Shown: piece after piece, positions 34,939 to 41,136 of the stretch
How positions within the stretch are numbered: position 1 is the stretch's first letter
Layout: each line of letters begins with the position of its first letter
Assembly: GCA_016710435.1 (NCBI GenBank)
Contig: JADJVV010000001.1
Span: 558,001-622,000 of the forward strand
Direction of reading: 5' to 3'
Source of the DNA: Hyphomicrobiales bacterium
GTDB lineage: Bacteria > Pseudomonadota > Alphaproteobacteria > Rhizobiales > Aestuariivirgaceae
DNA length: 64,000 nucleotides
Translations under genes and position numbers: made by a program
The notes under the pieces: generated by a model
What the model saw: only the letters and a program-made list of their open reading frames with translations
Databases searched by the model: none
Told to the model about the DNA's origin: nothing

Positions 34939-37014
34939 ATGCCCTCACGTGATGATTCACAGCGTTTGGAAGAAGCATCGGCCTCAGCCCGAATTGTAAG
35001 TTACTATTGCGAGTCCGCGTCAGGGCACACGCTCCGCTCGCCCAACTGCACGGCCCTGCTCGGACTGCCCGCCCATGGCCCCACCGAAGCGTGGTCGGCC
35101 TTGATCGATCCGGAGGACTTGCCGTATTTCGAGAATGCGCTTCATTCCACCACGCCGGCCAGTCCCGACTTCGAGGTGGAATACCGCATCGCCCATGCCT
35201 CCACCCGGCGGCGGATGTGGGTGCTGGATCGTGGAACATGTGAATTCGGCTCCGACGGTGAAAAACTGTCCGTGCGCGGAGCAATCGTTGACATCAGCGA
35301 CCGGATCGGGGCCGAAATGGCCATGCGAAAATCCGCCCAGATGAGCGCCGTGGCATTCGAGGCTGCCCGTATGGCCACCTGGCACCTCGACATGGCCACC
35401 AGTGTGTTCACCTGTACCGACGAGCTCCTGCGGCTGCTGGGCACGGACAAGGGCCAGTTTGGCGGCACGCCCCAGGCACTCGAGAAATATATACACCCCG
35501 CCGACACGGAAACCTGGCGGAGCTTCTACCGCATGGCCTTTGCCGCATCCGGCCGGCATGAGGTGGAGTTCCGCGTCCTGCGCCCCAACGGCGCCGTGCG
35601 GTGGATCCTGACCCGTGGCGAAATCAGCCGCCGCAGCGACGGCACCGTGCGTGAAGCCTTTGGCATCATGATGGACATCACGGAGCGCAAATCCAGCGAG
35701 GAAGCCGCCGCGCGCCTCGCCGCCATCGTCACCCATTCAGAAGAAGCAATCCTGAGCAAGACGTTGTCGGGCATCGTGACAAGCTGGAACCGCGGTGCCG
35801 AAACCTTGTTCGGATACACGGCCGCCGAAATGATCGGCGAACCCGTGATGAAAATCGTGCCCGTCGAGAATGCCAGCGAGGAAGCGCGCATTCTCTCCAC
35901 CATCAGCAGGGGCGAAACGATTGCGCCCTACGAGTCCGTGCGCCTTCGCAAGGATGGCACCCGTGTGCATGTCTCGGTTGCAGTGTCACCCATTCGCAAC
36001 GCGGCAGGCCAGGCCGTGGGCTGTTCCACAATCGCGCGCGATATCACTGAGCGCCGGCGATATACGGAGATCGTGCTTCAAAACGAGGCGCGCCTGCGCC
36101 TCGCCCTGCGCAGCGCCCGCGCCGGCGCCTGGGATATTGATCTCGTCCGCAATCACCTGCATTGGACGCCGGAGATGTTCGTGATCTACGGCCACGACCC
36201 GGCGCAGGGCGTGCCCCCCCGCGAGGCCCGCGACTCGCAGATCGATCCAGCGCACCGCTCGCGGGTGAAGCGTCAGTTTGACCAGGCCCTTGAGGCGGGT
36301 GGCTCCTTCGCGCTGGAGTTCCCCATTGCGCGGCCGGACGGCTCACTGATCTGGACGTCCGTTGTCGGCGACGTGGTGAAGGACGAGAACGGCCAGGCGA
36401 TCGGCGCACGCGGCATCGACCAGGACATCACCGAGCGCAAGAACTGGGAGAAGCGGCAGGCGATGCTGCTGAAGGAACTGTCCCACCGGGTGAAGAACAC
36501 CCTTGCCGTCATCCAGTCGATGACGCGGCAGACATTGCGCTCCAACAGTGATCCGGAGAAATTCGTCGCGGCCTTCGAAGGCCGCATCCGCAGCCTCGCC
36601 GCTTCTCACAGTCTCCTCACGGATGTGGACTGGAAGGGCGCGGGGCTGGTGGACATTTTGCGCAGTCAGCTCGAAGGCATGGTGGACAGCATGGATGAGA
36701 GCTTCACACTTCGCGGCCCCGACGTCACGGTGCCGGCGGGTGCAGCAACGCAGCTGGGCCTGGTGCTGCATGAGCTGGGCACCAATGCAAGCAAGTATGG
36801 TGCGCTGTCACGGCCCGGCGGCCATATCGACATCGTCTGGACGCTTTACGGCAACAAGCTCCGGCTCGCCTGGCGTGAACGCGGTGGACCGCGCGTGACC
36901 GGGCCGTCACGCGAGGAGGGATTCGGCACCTCGCTCCTGCTCTCCAGCGCGGACAAGGTTACACGCCGGTTCCTTCGCAACGGATTTTCCTGCCGCCTTG
37001 AGTTCATGCTTTAG
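34939..37014 (+). CDS. HWE-family histidine kinase with four PAS domains
   Basis: A 691-residue soluble sensor kinase without membrane segments. Four PAS/PAC units lie at about residues 20-130, 140-255, 258-375 and 385-503; the last three end in typical ITER motifs. The HWE dimerisation domain follows with the phospho-acceptor His516 in LLKELSHRVKNTLAVIQSM. The ATP domain has VLHELGTNASKYGALS and RLAWRERGGP, whose W-x-E names the family. HWE/HisKA2 kinases feed PhyR in many alphaproteobacteria, and phyR lies 2.8 kb downstream, so this is a good candidate PhyR kinase. No EcfG site precedes it. PAS ligands are unknown. Confidence 0.85.
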   Translation: MPSRDDSQRLEEASASARIVSYYCESASGHTLRSPNCTALLGLPAHGPTEAWSALIDPEDLPYFENALHSTTPASPDFEVEYRIAHASTRRRMWVLDRGTCEFGSDGEKLSVRGAIVDISDRIGAEMAMRKSAQMSAVAFEAARMATWHLDMATSVFTCTDELLRLLGTDKGQFGGTPQALEKYIHPADTETWRSFYRMAFAASGRHEVEFRVLRPNGAVRWILTRGEISRRSDGTVREAFGIMMDITERKSSEEAAARLAAIVTHSEEAILSKTLSGIVTSWNRGAETLFGYTAAEMIGEPVMKIVPVENASEEARILSTISRGETIAPYESVRLRKDGTRVHVSVAVSPIRNAAGQAVGCSTIARDITERRRYTEIVLQNEARLRLALRSARAGAWDIDLVRNHLHWTPEMFVIYGHDPAQGVPPREARDSQIDPAHRSRVKRQFDQALEAGGSFALEFPIARPDGSLIWTSVVGDVVKDENGQAIGARGIDQDITERKNWEKRQAMLLKELSHRVKNTLAVIQSMTRQTLRSNSDPEKFVAAFEGRIRSLAASHSLLTDVDWKGAGLVDILRSQLEGMVDSMDESFTLRGPDVTVPAGAATQLGLVLHELGTNASKYGALSRPGGHIDIVWTLYGNKLRLAWRERGGPRVTGPSREEGFGTSLLLSSADKVTRRFLRNGFSCRLEFML

Positions 37015-37036
37015 CCCGCACGGATTGAATACGGGC

Positions 37037-37061
37037 GGAACATCACCCGCACGCCGGCGTT
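37037..37061 (+). promoter_or_regulatory. EcfG-type general stress promoter
   Basis: GGAAC (37037-37041), 16 bases, CGTT (37058-37061), exact match, followed by a T-run. It is 47 bases upstream of the PRC-barrel gene at 37108. Confidence 0.8.
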
Positions 37062-37107
37062 TTTTCTCCATGGGCGCAATCCCGCGCCGCGAGAGGAGAA
37101 GACCGAC

Positions 37108-37473
37108 ATGGCAACCGCAAGACCCAATCATGCCCTTGTCTCCAGCGAAGACGTGGAAGGCACCACCGTTTACGACAAGGACGGCGAGAAAATCGGCGAA
37201 GTCGAACGGCTCATCATCGACAAGGTCTCCGGCCGCGTTCACTACGCCGTCGTCAGCTTCGGCGGCTTCATGGGCCTCGGCCACAGTCACTATCCATTGC
37301 CTTGGGATGCGCTGTCCTACGACACGTCTCTCGATGGCTTCCGCACCAATGTCAGCGAGCAGCAGGTGCGCGATGCACCGGAATTCAGCGACGACTCGTG
37401 GAAAGACCGCAACTGGGAGCGGAACATCCACACCCACTATCAGGTGGAGCCCTATTGGGGCGCCGACATCTGA
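37108..37473 (+). CDS. Cytoplasmic PRC-barrel domain protein
   Basis: A 121-residue protein with a PRC-barrel (about residues 12-85): VEGTTVYDKDGEKIGEVERL and GRVHYAVVSFGGFMGLGHSH. A charged, aromatic tail (DDSWKDRNWERNIHTHYQVEPYW) follows. There is no signal peptide, unlike the PRC-barrel protein at 33717. AGGAGA lies upstream of the ATG and an EcfG site at 37037. Proteins of exactly this shape are frequent in rhizobial stress regulons. Function unknown. Confidence 0.8.
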   Translation: MATARPNHALVSSEDVEGTTVYDKDGEKIGEVERLIIDKVSGRVHYAVVSFGGFMGLGHSHYPLPWDALSYDTSLDGFRTNVSEQQVRDAPEFSDDSWKDRNWERNIHTHYQVEPYWGADI

Positions 37474-37495
37474 TCTGACGTTCCGCCAGGCGTAC

Positions 37496-37529
37496 AAAAA
37501 AAAGAGGAGAAGCAGATGCTTCTCCTCTT
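37496..37529 (-). terminator. Terminator hairpin between convergent genes, strongest on the minus strand
   Basis: AAGAGGAGAAGC (37502-37513) and GCTTCTCCTCTT (37518-37529) form a perfect 12-pair stem with loop AGAT. An A8 run (37496-37503) gives a strong U-run on the minus strand, ending the YciF/DUF3008 transcript. On the plus strand the tail is CTTTG, weaker but able to act for the PRC-barrel gene. Confidence 0.85.
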
Positions 37530-37550
37530 CTTTGCTTCGCGACTGGAAGA

Positions 37551-38042
37551 TCAGGCGGCGGCGCGCTGGTTCACCGCGTCTTCGGCGATGTCGGACAGCT
37601 TCTGGTCAGCCGACTCTTCTTCATCGAGCGTTTCCTGCATGATGTCGGCCGCCTCGTTCCAGCCCAGTTCCTTGGCCCAGGCGATCAGGGCGCCGTAGCG
37701 GGCCATCTCGTAGTGCTCCACGGTCTGAGCCGAGGAAATGATCGCAGCATCCATGGCACGGTCATCCTTGATGTCTTCGAGCACTTCGTTCGCCTCTTCC
37801 AGCAGGCCTTCCAGCGCTTCGCACTTCTTGGCCTGGGGCTTGATTTCACAGGCCTCGAACACCTGCTCCAGGCGGGCGACGTGGGTTTCCGTTTCGGCGG
37901 CGTGGCTGTTGATGGCGTCCTTGAGCTCCTGGTCCACGGCCTTCTTCTCCATGGTCGGCAGCGTCTTCACCAGTTTCTTCTCGACATAATACATGTCCTT
38001 GAGCGTCTCGGTGAACAGGTCTTCAAGCGTCTTGATGGGCAT
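37551..38042 (-). CDS. YciF/YciE-type ferritin-like protein (DUF892)
   Basis: A 163-residue helical-bundle protein: KTLEDLFTETLKDMYYVEKKL at the start, a Glu/His pattern for a di-iron centre (HAAETETHVARLEQVFE; VEHYEMARYGALIAWAKELG) and DEEESADQKLSDIA near the end. Members are stress-induced; biochemical function is poorly known. It ends 22 bases from a strong terminator. The nearest upstream EcfG site is the one at 38346-38371, ahead of the DUF3008 gene 75 bases away, so the two probably form one transcript. Confidence 0.85.
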   Translation of the reverse strand: MPIKTLEDLFTETLKDMYYVEKKLVKTLPTMEKKAVDQELKDAINSHAAETETHVARLEQVFEACEIKPQAKKCEALEGLLEEANEVLEDIKDDRAMDAAIISSAQTVEHYEMARYGALIAWAKELGWNEAADIMQETLDEEESADQKLSDIAEDAVNQRAAA

Positions 38043-38117
38043 TTTACTTCTCCTGGTGGGTTTTCAGTTGTGATGGACGGCAGGGGTGGCCGCGTGCGAA
38101 CCGGCAGGCTGCAAGGG

Positions 38118-38309
38118 TCAGTCCTTGCGATCGGCGTGTTCGGGCAGTTTCGACCGTTTCGTCTCGGCGAATTCCTCAAGTTCCTGGATCGACATGGAAT
38201 CATACATTCCGCGCGATGCCCCCTTGAGTTCGCTCACCGGTGCCTCACCCCTTTTTGCGGCGAGTGCGGCTCCGGCCGCTTTCTGCTGGGCTTTGGATTT
38301 CGCTGGCAT
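38118..38309 (-). CDS. DUF3008 family small basic protein
   Basis: A 63-residue protein starting MPAKSKAQQKAAGAALAAKR, then SELKGASRGMYDSMSIQELEEFA, which fits the DUF3008 family found next to stress genes in many alphaproteobacteria. The lysine- and alanine-rich N terminus suggests nucleic acid or acidic-surface binding, but the function is unknown. EcfG site at 38346-38371, 37 bases upstream. Confidence 0.8.
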   Translation of the reverse strand: MPAKSKAQQKAAGAALAAKRGEAPVSELKGASRGMYDSMSIQELEEFAETKRSKLPEHADRKD

Positions 38310-38345
38310 GACCCGGTCTCCTTTCAGCTTGCAGGTCAGAGGAGA

Positions 38346-38371
38346 AACGCCGCCAATCGCCCTTCCGTTCC
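38346..38371 (-). promoter_or_regulatory. EcfG-type general stress promoter (leftward)
   Basis: On the minus strand GGAAC (38371-38367), 17 bases, CGTT (38349-38346), an exact match, 37 bases upstream of the DUF3008 gene. It lies back to back with the rightward site at 38382. Confidence 0.8.
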
Positions 38372-38381
38372 TCTCAAAACA

Positions 38382-38406
38382 GGAACCAAGTCTGCGGGCT
38401 GACGTT
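38382..38406 (+). promoter_or_regulatory. EcfG-type general stress promoter (rightward)
   Basis: GGAAC (38382-38386), 16 bases, CGTT (38403-38406), an exact match, 32 bases upstream of the 25-codon gene at 38438. Only 10 bases separate its upstream box from that of the leftward site. Confidence 0.8.
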
Positions 38407-38437
38407 TTTGGCTGCGTAACAGCAAAAGGAGAAGCCC

Positions 38438-38515
38438 ATGCGCGGCGTTGTCTTGTGGTTCCTTGGAGTGCCGATTTCCGTGATCATCCTGCTCTATCTT
38501 TTTCACGTGATCTGA
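38438..38515 (+). CDS. 25-residue single-helix membrane peptide
   Basis: The frame encodes MRGVVLWFLGVPISVIILLY then LFHVI, essentially one transmembrane helix. Support comes from a strong AAGGAGA 6 bases before the ATG, an exact EcfG promoter upstream and a terminator hairpin right after the stop. From memory, similar very short proteins (MRG-LLW-GIP-I-IILLYL) occur in other alphaproteobacteria and are annotated as hypothetical. Function unknown. Confidence 0.7.
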   Translation: MRGVVLWFLGVPISVIILLYLFHVI

Positions 38516-38521
38516 AAACAG

Positions 38522-38553
38522 ATGGGGCGGCTTGCTTTCGCAAACCGCCCCAT
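38522..38553. terminator. Terminator hairpin shared by converging small genes
   Basis: ATGGGGCGG (38522-38530) pairs with CCGCCCCAT (38545-38553). An inner TTGC/GCAA helix and a TTTC loop sit after one mismatch. Short A/T stretches flank both sides. It lies between the stop codons of the 25-residue peptide (+) and the DUF3309 gene (-). Confidence 0.65.
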
Positions 38554-38570
38554 TTGAAAACCGGGCTGGA

Positions 38571-38729
38571 CTAGATGCGGCCGGTCAAGGCCAGGATCAC
38601 CACAATCAAAAGCAACAAACCGAGCCCACCCGACGGGCCGTACCCCCAACCGCGGCTATAGCCCCAGCTGGGCAGTGCACCGATCACGACGAGGATCAGG
38701 AGGATAATCAGAATTGTACCCAAGGTCAT
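38571..38729 (-). CDS. DUF3309 family small membrane protein
   Basis: The frame encodes 52 residues, MTLGTILIILLILVVIGALP at the start, then WGYSRGWGYGPSGG and a second hydrophobic helix LGLLLLIVVILAL. Two helices with a Gly/Tyr/Trp hinge are the DUF3309 pattern. It has its own EcfG site 31 bases upstream (38760-38784). The function is unknown; relatives are common near stress genes. Confidence 0.8.
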   Translation of the reverse strand: MTLGTILIILLILVVIGALPSWGYSRGWGYGPSGGLGLLLLIVVILALTGRI

Positions 38730-38759
38730 TGTCAGCTTCTCCCTGTTGACTGAATGCCT

Positions 38760-38784
38760 AACGACACCAGCGGAAAAAAGTTCC
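38760..38784 (-). promoter_or_regulatory. EcfG-type general stress promoter of the DUF3309 gene
   Basis: Minus strand GGAAC (38784-38780), 16 bases, CGTT (38763-38760), exact match. It starts only 7 bases beyond the ecfG stop codon, so the small membrane protein has a separate start from nepR-ecfG. Confidence 0.8.
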
Positions 38785-38791
38785 CGTATGA

Positions 38792-39373
38792 CTACGTGTC
38801 CGAAGTGTCGCCCTCGCCGCTCTTTCCCGACTGCGACATGTCGATGTCCAGGAGGGACGCCAGCCGTACGCGGGCACGGTTGACGCGGCTTTTGACGGTG
38901 CCGACAGCGACCTGCGTGATCTCGGCCACTTCCTGATAGGAGAAGCCTGAAGCGCCGACGAGGATGATGGCCTCGCGCTGGTCGTCAGGCAGCTGCTGCA
39001 TGGCGACGCGCAGATCCGCCACATCGAGGTGGGCTTCCTGGTTCGCCGGCGATGACAACTGGTTGACCAGCTCACCATCCACGTCTTCCACCTCACGCTT
39101 GCGCTTCTTCTTGCGAAGCTGGCTGAAATATTCATTGCGGAGGATGGTGAAGAGCCAGGCCTTCATATTTGTGCCGGGCTGGAAATCGTTCTGATGGTTC
39201 CACGCCTTCATCAGCGTTTCCTGGACGAGGTCATCGGCGTAATCCGATTTCGCCGACAGCGACAGGGCAAACGCCCGCAGACGCGGAACCACAGAGAGCA
39301 TCTGCTTCTGGAATTCGTTCTGCACGTCATCAGTGGCAGGCGGATTTGCGGCCTTCAAAACCGGAACTGTCAA
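38792..39373 (-). CDS. ecfG: General stress response ECF sigma factor EcfG
   Basis: About 193 residues, sigma-70 region 2 (YADDLVQETLMKAWNH, MKAWLFTILRNEYFSQLRKK) and region 4 (LPDDQREAIILVGASGFSYQ, TVKSRVNRARVRLASLLD), the EcfG (ECF15) pattern. It reads stress genes from GGAAC/CGTT promoters when NepR is removed. The start is a TTG at 39373: the nepR stop is 2 bases upstream and GGAGG lies 7 bases before it, while no ATG is available nearby. Rare start codon and tight junction suggest its level is tied to NepR translation. Confidence 0.92.
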   Translation of the reverse strand: MTVPVLKAANPPATDDVQNEFQKQMLSVVPRLRAFALSLSAKSDYADDLVQETLMKAWNHQNDFQPGTNMKAWLFTILRNEYFSQLRKKKRKREVEDVDGELVNQLSSPANQEAHLDVADLRVAMQQLPDDQREAIILVGASGFSYQEVAEITQVAVGTVKSRVNRARVRLASLLDIDMSQSGKSGEGDTSDT

Positions 39374-39375
39374 TG

Positions 39376-39588
39376 TCAGTCCTCCGTTCCCGGCGGGCGC
39401 TTCTTGTCAAGCTGCTTCAACAGGTCGATGAACCTGTCCGGTACGGGTTGATTGGCGACATCCTCGTAGTAATCCTTCAAACGCCGTCCGATCAGATTGA
39501 AGATCTTGGAATTGGGTGGGGATTGAGTTGCCGGTTTCAATTGCGGTTTTTTCCTGTTTTTAGGATCGTCGTCCTCGCGAGTCGTCAT
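39376..39588 (-). CDS. nepR: Anti-sigma factor NepR
   Basis: A 70-residue protein with the conserved NepR core IFNLIGRRLKDYYEDVANQP then VPDRFIDLLKQLDKK, two amphipathic helices flanked by disordered ends. In the known system NepR binds EcfG until phosphorylated PhyR takes it away through its sigma-like domain. The start at 39588 is set by the family length; a GGGG lies 6 bases before it. It is followed 2 bases later by ecfG. Divergent from phyR across a 204-base control region. Confidence 0.92.
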   Translation of the reverse strand: MTTREDDDPKNRKKPQLKPATQSPPNSKIFNLIGRRLKDYYEDVANQPVPDRFIDLLKQLDKKRPPGTED

Positions 39589-39673
39589 GGAAAACCCCAG
39601 CTTCGTCCGGCTCACAGCCGACACTTGTTCTTTAAACCGCACCGCATTTAAGCCGATCACGGCGTCTCTTAAG

Positions 39674-39699
39674 AATGTCCGGCGCGGCCCCGGGGTTCC
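39674..39699 (-). promoter_or_regulatory. EcfG-like promoter of nepR-ecfG (one mismatch)
   Basis: Minus strand GGAAC (39699-39695), 17 bases, CATT (39677-39674) instead of CGTT. It is the only GGAAC on this strand in the gap and lies about 86 bases upstream of nepR. Autoregulation of nepR-ecfG is the rule in this system, so a weakened site is plausible. Confidence 0.55.
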
Positions 39700-39725
39700 A
39701 GCGGCAAAAAAAATTCTGTCAAACC

Positions 39726-39751
39726 GGAACCCGAAACGCAGGAGTTGCGTT
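39726..39751 (+). promoter_or_regulatory. EcfG-type promoter of phyR
   Basis: GGAAC (39726-39730), 17 bases, CGTT (39748-39751), exact match, 41 bases upstream of the phyR ATG. This gives positive feedback on the response regulator. Confidence 0.82.
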
Positions 39752-39792
39752 TTAACCCCACGCCAAGTGTCTTGGGTGCAGAGGGAGGTCGC

Positions 39793-40593
39793 ATGGGTCT
39801 GTCTACACAGGTGGCAATGTATTTGCCGCAACTTCGCAGGTTTTCCAGAGCCTTAACAGGCAGCCAACAGTCGGGGGATGCCTACGTTGCAGCCGTCTTG
39901 GAGGCGCTGATAGCCGAGCCCACCGCCTTGAATCAGGATTCCAACATCCGGGTCGAACTGTACCGCATATTCTGCAAGTGGTGGGAGTCCATTTCACTCA
40001 ACCTTCAGTCGGCCCCTGCGGGATCAGAGCCGAGCTGGATCGCCGCGGCGCAAAAACGCCTCTCCGGCATGCCGCCGCTGGCGCGCGAAGCCTTCCTGTT
40101 GATGACGGTTGAAGGCTTCTCAATCGACGAGATTTCCACCGTCCTCGGCCGCACGGTTTCCGAGGTGCAGTCGCTTGTCGAAGAAGCGTCCAACGCCATC
40201 GTGGAGCAGGTGGCCACCAATGTGATGATCATCGAGGACGAACCGATCATCGCGATGGACCTTCGTGAAATCCTCGAAAGCCTGGGCCACGCCGTCACCG
40301 GTGTGGCACGCACGCGCCGCCAGGCCGTGGATCTCGCGGCCCAGAAGAAACCCGGTCTCATCCTTGCCGACATCCAGTTGGCGGACGGAAGCTCGGGCAT
40401 TGATGCCGCAAATCAGATCCTCGCCGACTTCGAGGTGCCGATCATCTTCATCACGGCATTCCCCGAACGCCTGCTGACAGGTGAACGTCCCGAGCCCGCG
40501 TTCCTCATCACCAAGCCCTTCACGCCAGACATGGTGAAGGCTGTCGTGAGTCAGGCCCTGTTCTTCGAAACCAAGGCGCGCGCGGCGGCTTAA
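39793..40593 (+). CDS. phyR: Response regulator PhyR, anti-anti-sigma factor
   Basis: A 266-residue protein with the two-domain PhyR layout. The N-terminal EcfG-like domain (about residues 1-135) has LPQLRRFSRALTGSQQSGD, LPPLAREAFLLMTVEGFS and IDEISTVLG. A receiver domain (about 142-260) has IIEDEPIIAMDLREIL, the phosphorylation site Asp193 in LILADIQLADG, and ITKPFTP. When phosphorylated it binds NepR and frees EcfG. GGAGG lies just before the start. It is divergent from nepR-ecfG and carries an EcfG site (39726). Confidence 0.95.
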   Translation: MGLSTQVAMYLPQLRRFSRALTGSQQSGDAYVAAVLEALIAEPTALNQDSNIRVELYRIFCKWWESISLNLQSAPAGSEPSWIAAAQKRLSGMPPLAREAFLLMTVEGFSIDEISTVLGRTVSEVQSLVEEASNAIVEQVATNVMIIEDEPIIAMDLREILESLGHAVTGVARTRRQAVDLAAQKKPGLILADIQLADGSSGIDAANQILADFEVPIIFITAFPERLLTGERPEPAFLITKPFTPDMVKAVVSQALFFETKARAAA

Positions 40594-40606
40594 GGCCGCC
40601 CGCAAT

Positions 40607-40631
40607 GGAACTTTTCTGCATCCTCCGCGTT
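40607..40631 (+). promoter_or_regulatory. EcfG-type general stress promoter
   Basis: GGAAC (40607-40611), 16 bases, CGTT (40628-40631), exact match. It is 20 bases upstream of the ATG at 40651 and 14 bases past the phyR stop. Confidence 0.8.
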
Positions 40632-40650
40632 TAATCGGGAGGAGGACGAG

Positions 40651-40812
40651 ATGGTCAGATTTTGCACATTATTCGCCGTGGCTGCGACAACTCTGTTGCT
40701 GGCTGCCACTGGCCTTGCGGGAGCATTTGCAAGCGTTGCGATGCTCGCCGGCGCGGTGACGCTCTTTGGCGTAGCCGTGGCGCTCTGCAATTCAGGCCTC
40801 AGCGAAAGCTGA
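40651..40812 (+). CDS. 53-residue hydrophobic small protein
   Basis: The frame encodes MVRFCTLFAVAATTLLLAAT and continues with a second hydrophobic stretch (ASVAMLAGAVTLFGVAVALC), ending NSGLSES. Two membrane helices, or a signal peptide plus one helix, are possible. Support is a very strong GGAGGA 6-8 bases before the ATG and an exact EcfG promoter. CsbD follows 47 bases later, probably on the same transcript. No family recognised. Confidence 0.6.
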   Translation: MVRFCTLFAVAATTLLLAATGLAGAFASVAMLAGAVTLFGVAVALCNSGLSES

Positions 40813-40859
40813 CACAAAATCCTCTCATCCGTTTCACTCAATCAGGAAGGATCGCTGCC

Positions 40860-41057
40860 ATGAACTGGGATCGCATTGAAGGCAATTGGAAGGAATTCAA
40901 GGGCAAGGTCAAGCAGCAGTGGGGCAAGCTCACCGATGACGACCTGACCACGATCGACGGCAATCGCGATGAACTCGAAGGGCTCCTCCAGCAGCACTAC
41001 GGCTATGCACGCGACAAGGTGCAGAGCGATGTTGACAGCTGGCTGACCCGCATGTGA
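40860..41057 (+). CDS. CsbD family stress protein
   Basis: A 65-residue protein matching CsbD: MNWDRIEGNWKEFKGKVKQQ, WGKLTDDDLTTIDGNRDEL, LLQQHYGYARDKVQSDVD. These small hydrophilic helical proteins are induced by general stress in many bacteria; the mechanism is unknown. GGAAGG lies upstream of the start. It should share the EcfG promoter at 40607. A strong terminator follows 25 bases after the stop. Confidence 0.9.
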   Translation: MNWDRIEGNWKEFKGKVKQQWGKLTDDDLTTIDGNRDELEGLLQQHYGYARDKVQSDVDSWLTRM

Positions 41058-41082
41058 CCGAAATTCCCTCCCCCAACTGAAC

Positions 41083-41110
41083 GGCGGAACCGCAAGGTTC
41101 CGCCTTTTTT
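41083..41110 (+). terminator. Rho-independent terminator after csbD-type gene
   Basis: GGCGGAACC (41083-41091) and GGTTCCGCC (41096-41104) form a perfect 9-pair stem with tetraloop GCAA and six T's (41105-41110). It separates the stress transcript from the converging cyclic glucan synthase gene. Confidence 0.92.
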
Positions 41111-41136
41111 ATGCGTGTCTTGGGCGCGCTGAAATC

